Made by a program: the position numbers and the translations under genes
Notes under the pieces: generated by a model
The model's database searches: none
What the model was told of the DNA's origin: nothing
The model's input: the letters and a program-made list of their open reading frames with translations, nothing else
Assembly: GCA_036560485.1 (NCBI GenBank)
Contig: DATBRC010000071.1
Span: forward strand, 1-5,259
Reading direction: 5' to 3'
Length of the DNA stretch: 5,259 bases
From: DATBRC01 sp036560485
GTDB taxonomy: Bacteria > Pseudomonadota > Gammaproteobacteria > Burkholderiales > Burkholderiaceae_D
In this document: positions 4,872 through 5,259 of the stretch, piece by piece
How positions within the stretch are numbered: the first letter of the stretch is position 1
Layout: each line of letters opens with the position of its first letter

Positions 4872-4900
4872 ATTATAGCGGGCTTTTTATATTTTTACCA
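4872..4900 (-). promoter_or_regulatory. Promoter of tRNA-Val
   Basis: A perfect TATAAT (4877-4872 on the minus strand) sits 12 bases before the tRNA 5' end, so transcription would start about 6 bases ahead of the mature tRNA. The -35 region at about 17-base spacing is TGGTAA, a weak match, but the spacer is AT-rich. The promoter fits in the 52 bases between the isomerase stop and the tRNA, so the tRNA can be transcribed on its own. Confidence 0.65.
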
Positions 4901-4911
4901 GCAACCCGGCA

Positions 4912-5259
4912 TCACAATCTATTTACATACGGCTTGAACCAACTCAACCCTTCGGAAGTACCAGCACTAGGACGATACTCGCAACCGATCCAGCCGCTAT
5001 ATCCCAGGTCATCAATCAAGCCGAATAAATAAGGATAATTTACTTCACCATGATCAGGCTCCTGCCTGTCGGGTACACCTGCAATTTGCATATGCCCTAT
5101 TCCGGCAATATCCCGCTTGATTGTCGTTGCCAAATCTCCTTCGGTAATTTGGCAATGATACAAGTCCAGCTGTACTGATAAGTTCGACGCGCCTATCTCT
5201 TTACAAATTGCATGTGCATCATCTTGTCGATTCAAGAAATAGCCTGGCATATCGCGTGT
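4912..5259 (-). CDS. Hydroxypyruvate isomerase / 2-oxo-tetronate isomerase family protein (C-terminal part)
   Basis: The frame is open at the right edge and ends with TGA at 4912; 115 C-terminal residues are visible, somewhat under half of the usual 255-260. The window opens with TRDMPGYFLN, typical of the Hyi/OtnI branch of the xylose-isomerase-like TIM barrels. Further hallmarks are LDLYHCQ (Asp32 and His35 of the visible part), HMQIAGVPDRQEPDHGEVNYP (Gln58) and GWIGCEYRP (Glu94). By family knowledge the Asp, Gln and Glu at these places belong to the metal and substrate site. The family converts hydroxypyruvate and tartronate semialdehyde, or 2-oxo-tetronates, in the cytoplasm; the sequence here cannot separate the two. 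The real start is outside the window; the Met at 5250 is internal. Neighbouring genes of the glycerate or tetronate pathway, if any, lie to the right. It shows no link to the secreted-protein genes. Confidence 0.92.
   Translation of the reverse strand, partial: TRDMPGYFLNRQDDAHAICKEIGASNLSVQLDLYHCQITEGDLATTIKRDIAGIGHMQIAGVPDRQEPDHGEVNYPYLFGLIDDLGYSGWIGCEYRPSAGTSEGLSWFKPYVNRL

Noticed and set aside
1..5259. CRISPR array, insertion sequence or transposase
   Set aside because: I see no regularly spaced direct repeats, no terminal inverted repeats with target duplications and no transposase motifs.

Overview
The window looks like chromosomal DNA of a Gram-negative bacterium, most likely a betaproteobacterium (Burkholderiales or a relative). 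The reasons are the Sec-type signal peptides, Shine-Dalgarno-led genes, a NarL/LuxR-type response regulator, a Hyi/OtnI-type isomerase and mid-range GC with AT-rich spacers. That placement is inference from general flavour, not from a marker gene. Every supported gene lies on the minus strand, so transcription runs from high to low coordinates.

At the right end is the C-terminal part of a hydroxypyruvate isomerase-like TIM-barrel enzyme (4912-5259, cut by the window edge). A compact promoter and a complete tRNA-Val with anticodon GAC (4783-4859) follow. These are ordinary housekeeping elements. About 770 bases (4012-4782) then hold no gene I can support. They contain a candidate promoter for the next gene, several small hairpins and a tiny cysteine-rich reading frame.

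Next comes an orphan response regulator with REC and LuxR-type HTH domains (3370-4011). A strong intrinsic terminator (3152-3178) lies about 190 bases downstream of it and separates it from what follows.

Beyond that terminator is a run of co-directional genes for exported proteins: a 16-codon leader peptide with a near-perfect Shine-Dalgarno, whose stop overlaps the start of a 125-residue secreted protein; a paralogous 120-residue secreted protein; a 479-residue exported protein that combines a squalene-cyclase/prenyltransferase-like alpha-alpha toroid with a calcium-loop motif and an Ig-like domain; and, at the left edge, the N-terminal 118 residues of another exported, helical, coiled-coil-like protein. 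The spacers are AT-rich and carry inverted repeats that could be RNA switches or attenuators.

The most interesting part is 1-3010. Four exported proteins of mostly unknown function, two of them paralogues with a shared Cys/Gly/Tyr signature, sit head to tail behind a translationally coupled leader peptide and next to a lone response regulator. Whether they form one functional system is inference. The sequence shows the gene order, the signal peptides, the paralogy and the coupling, but no proof of a common role.
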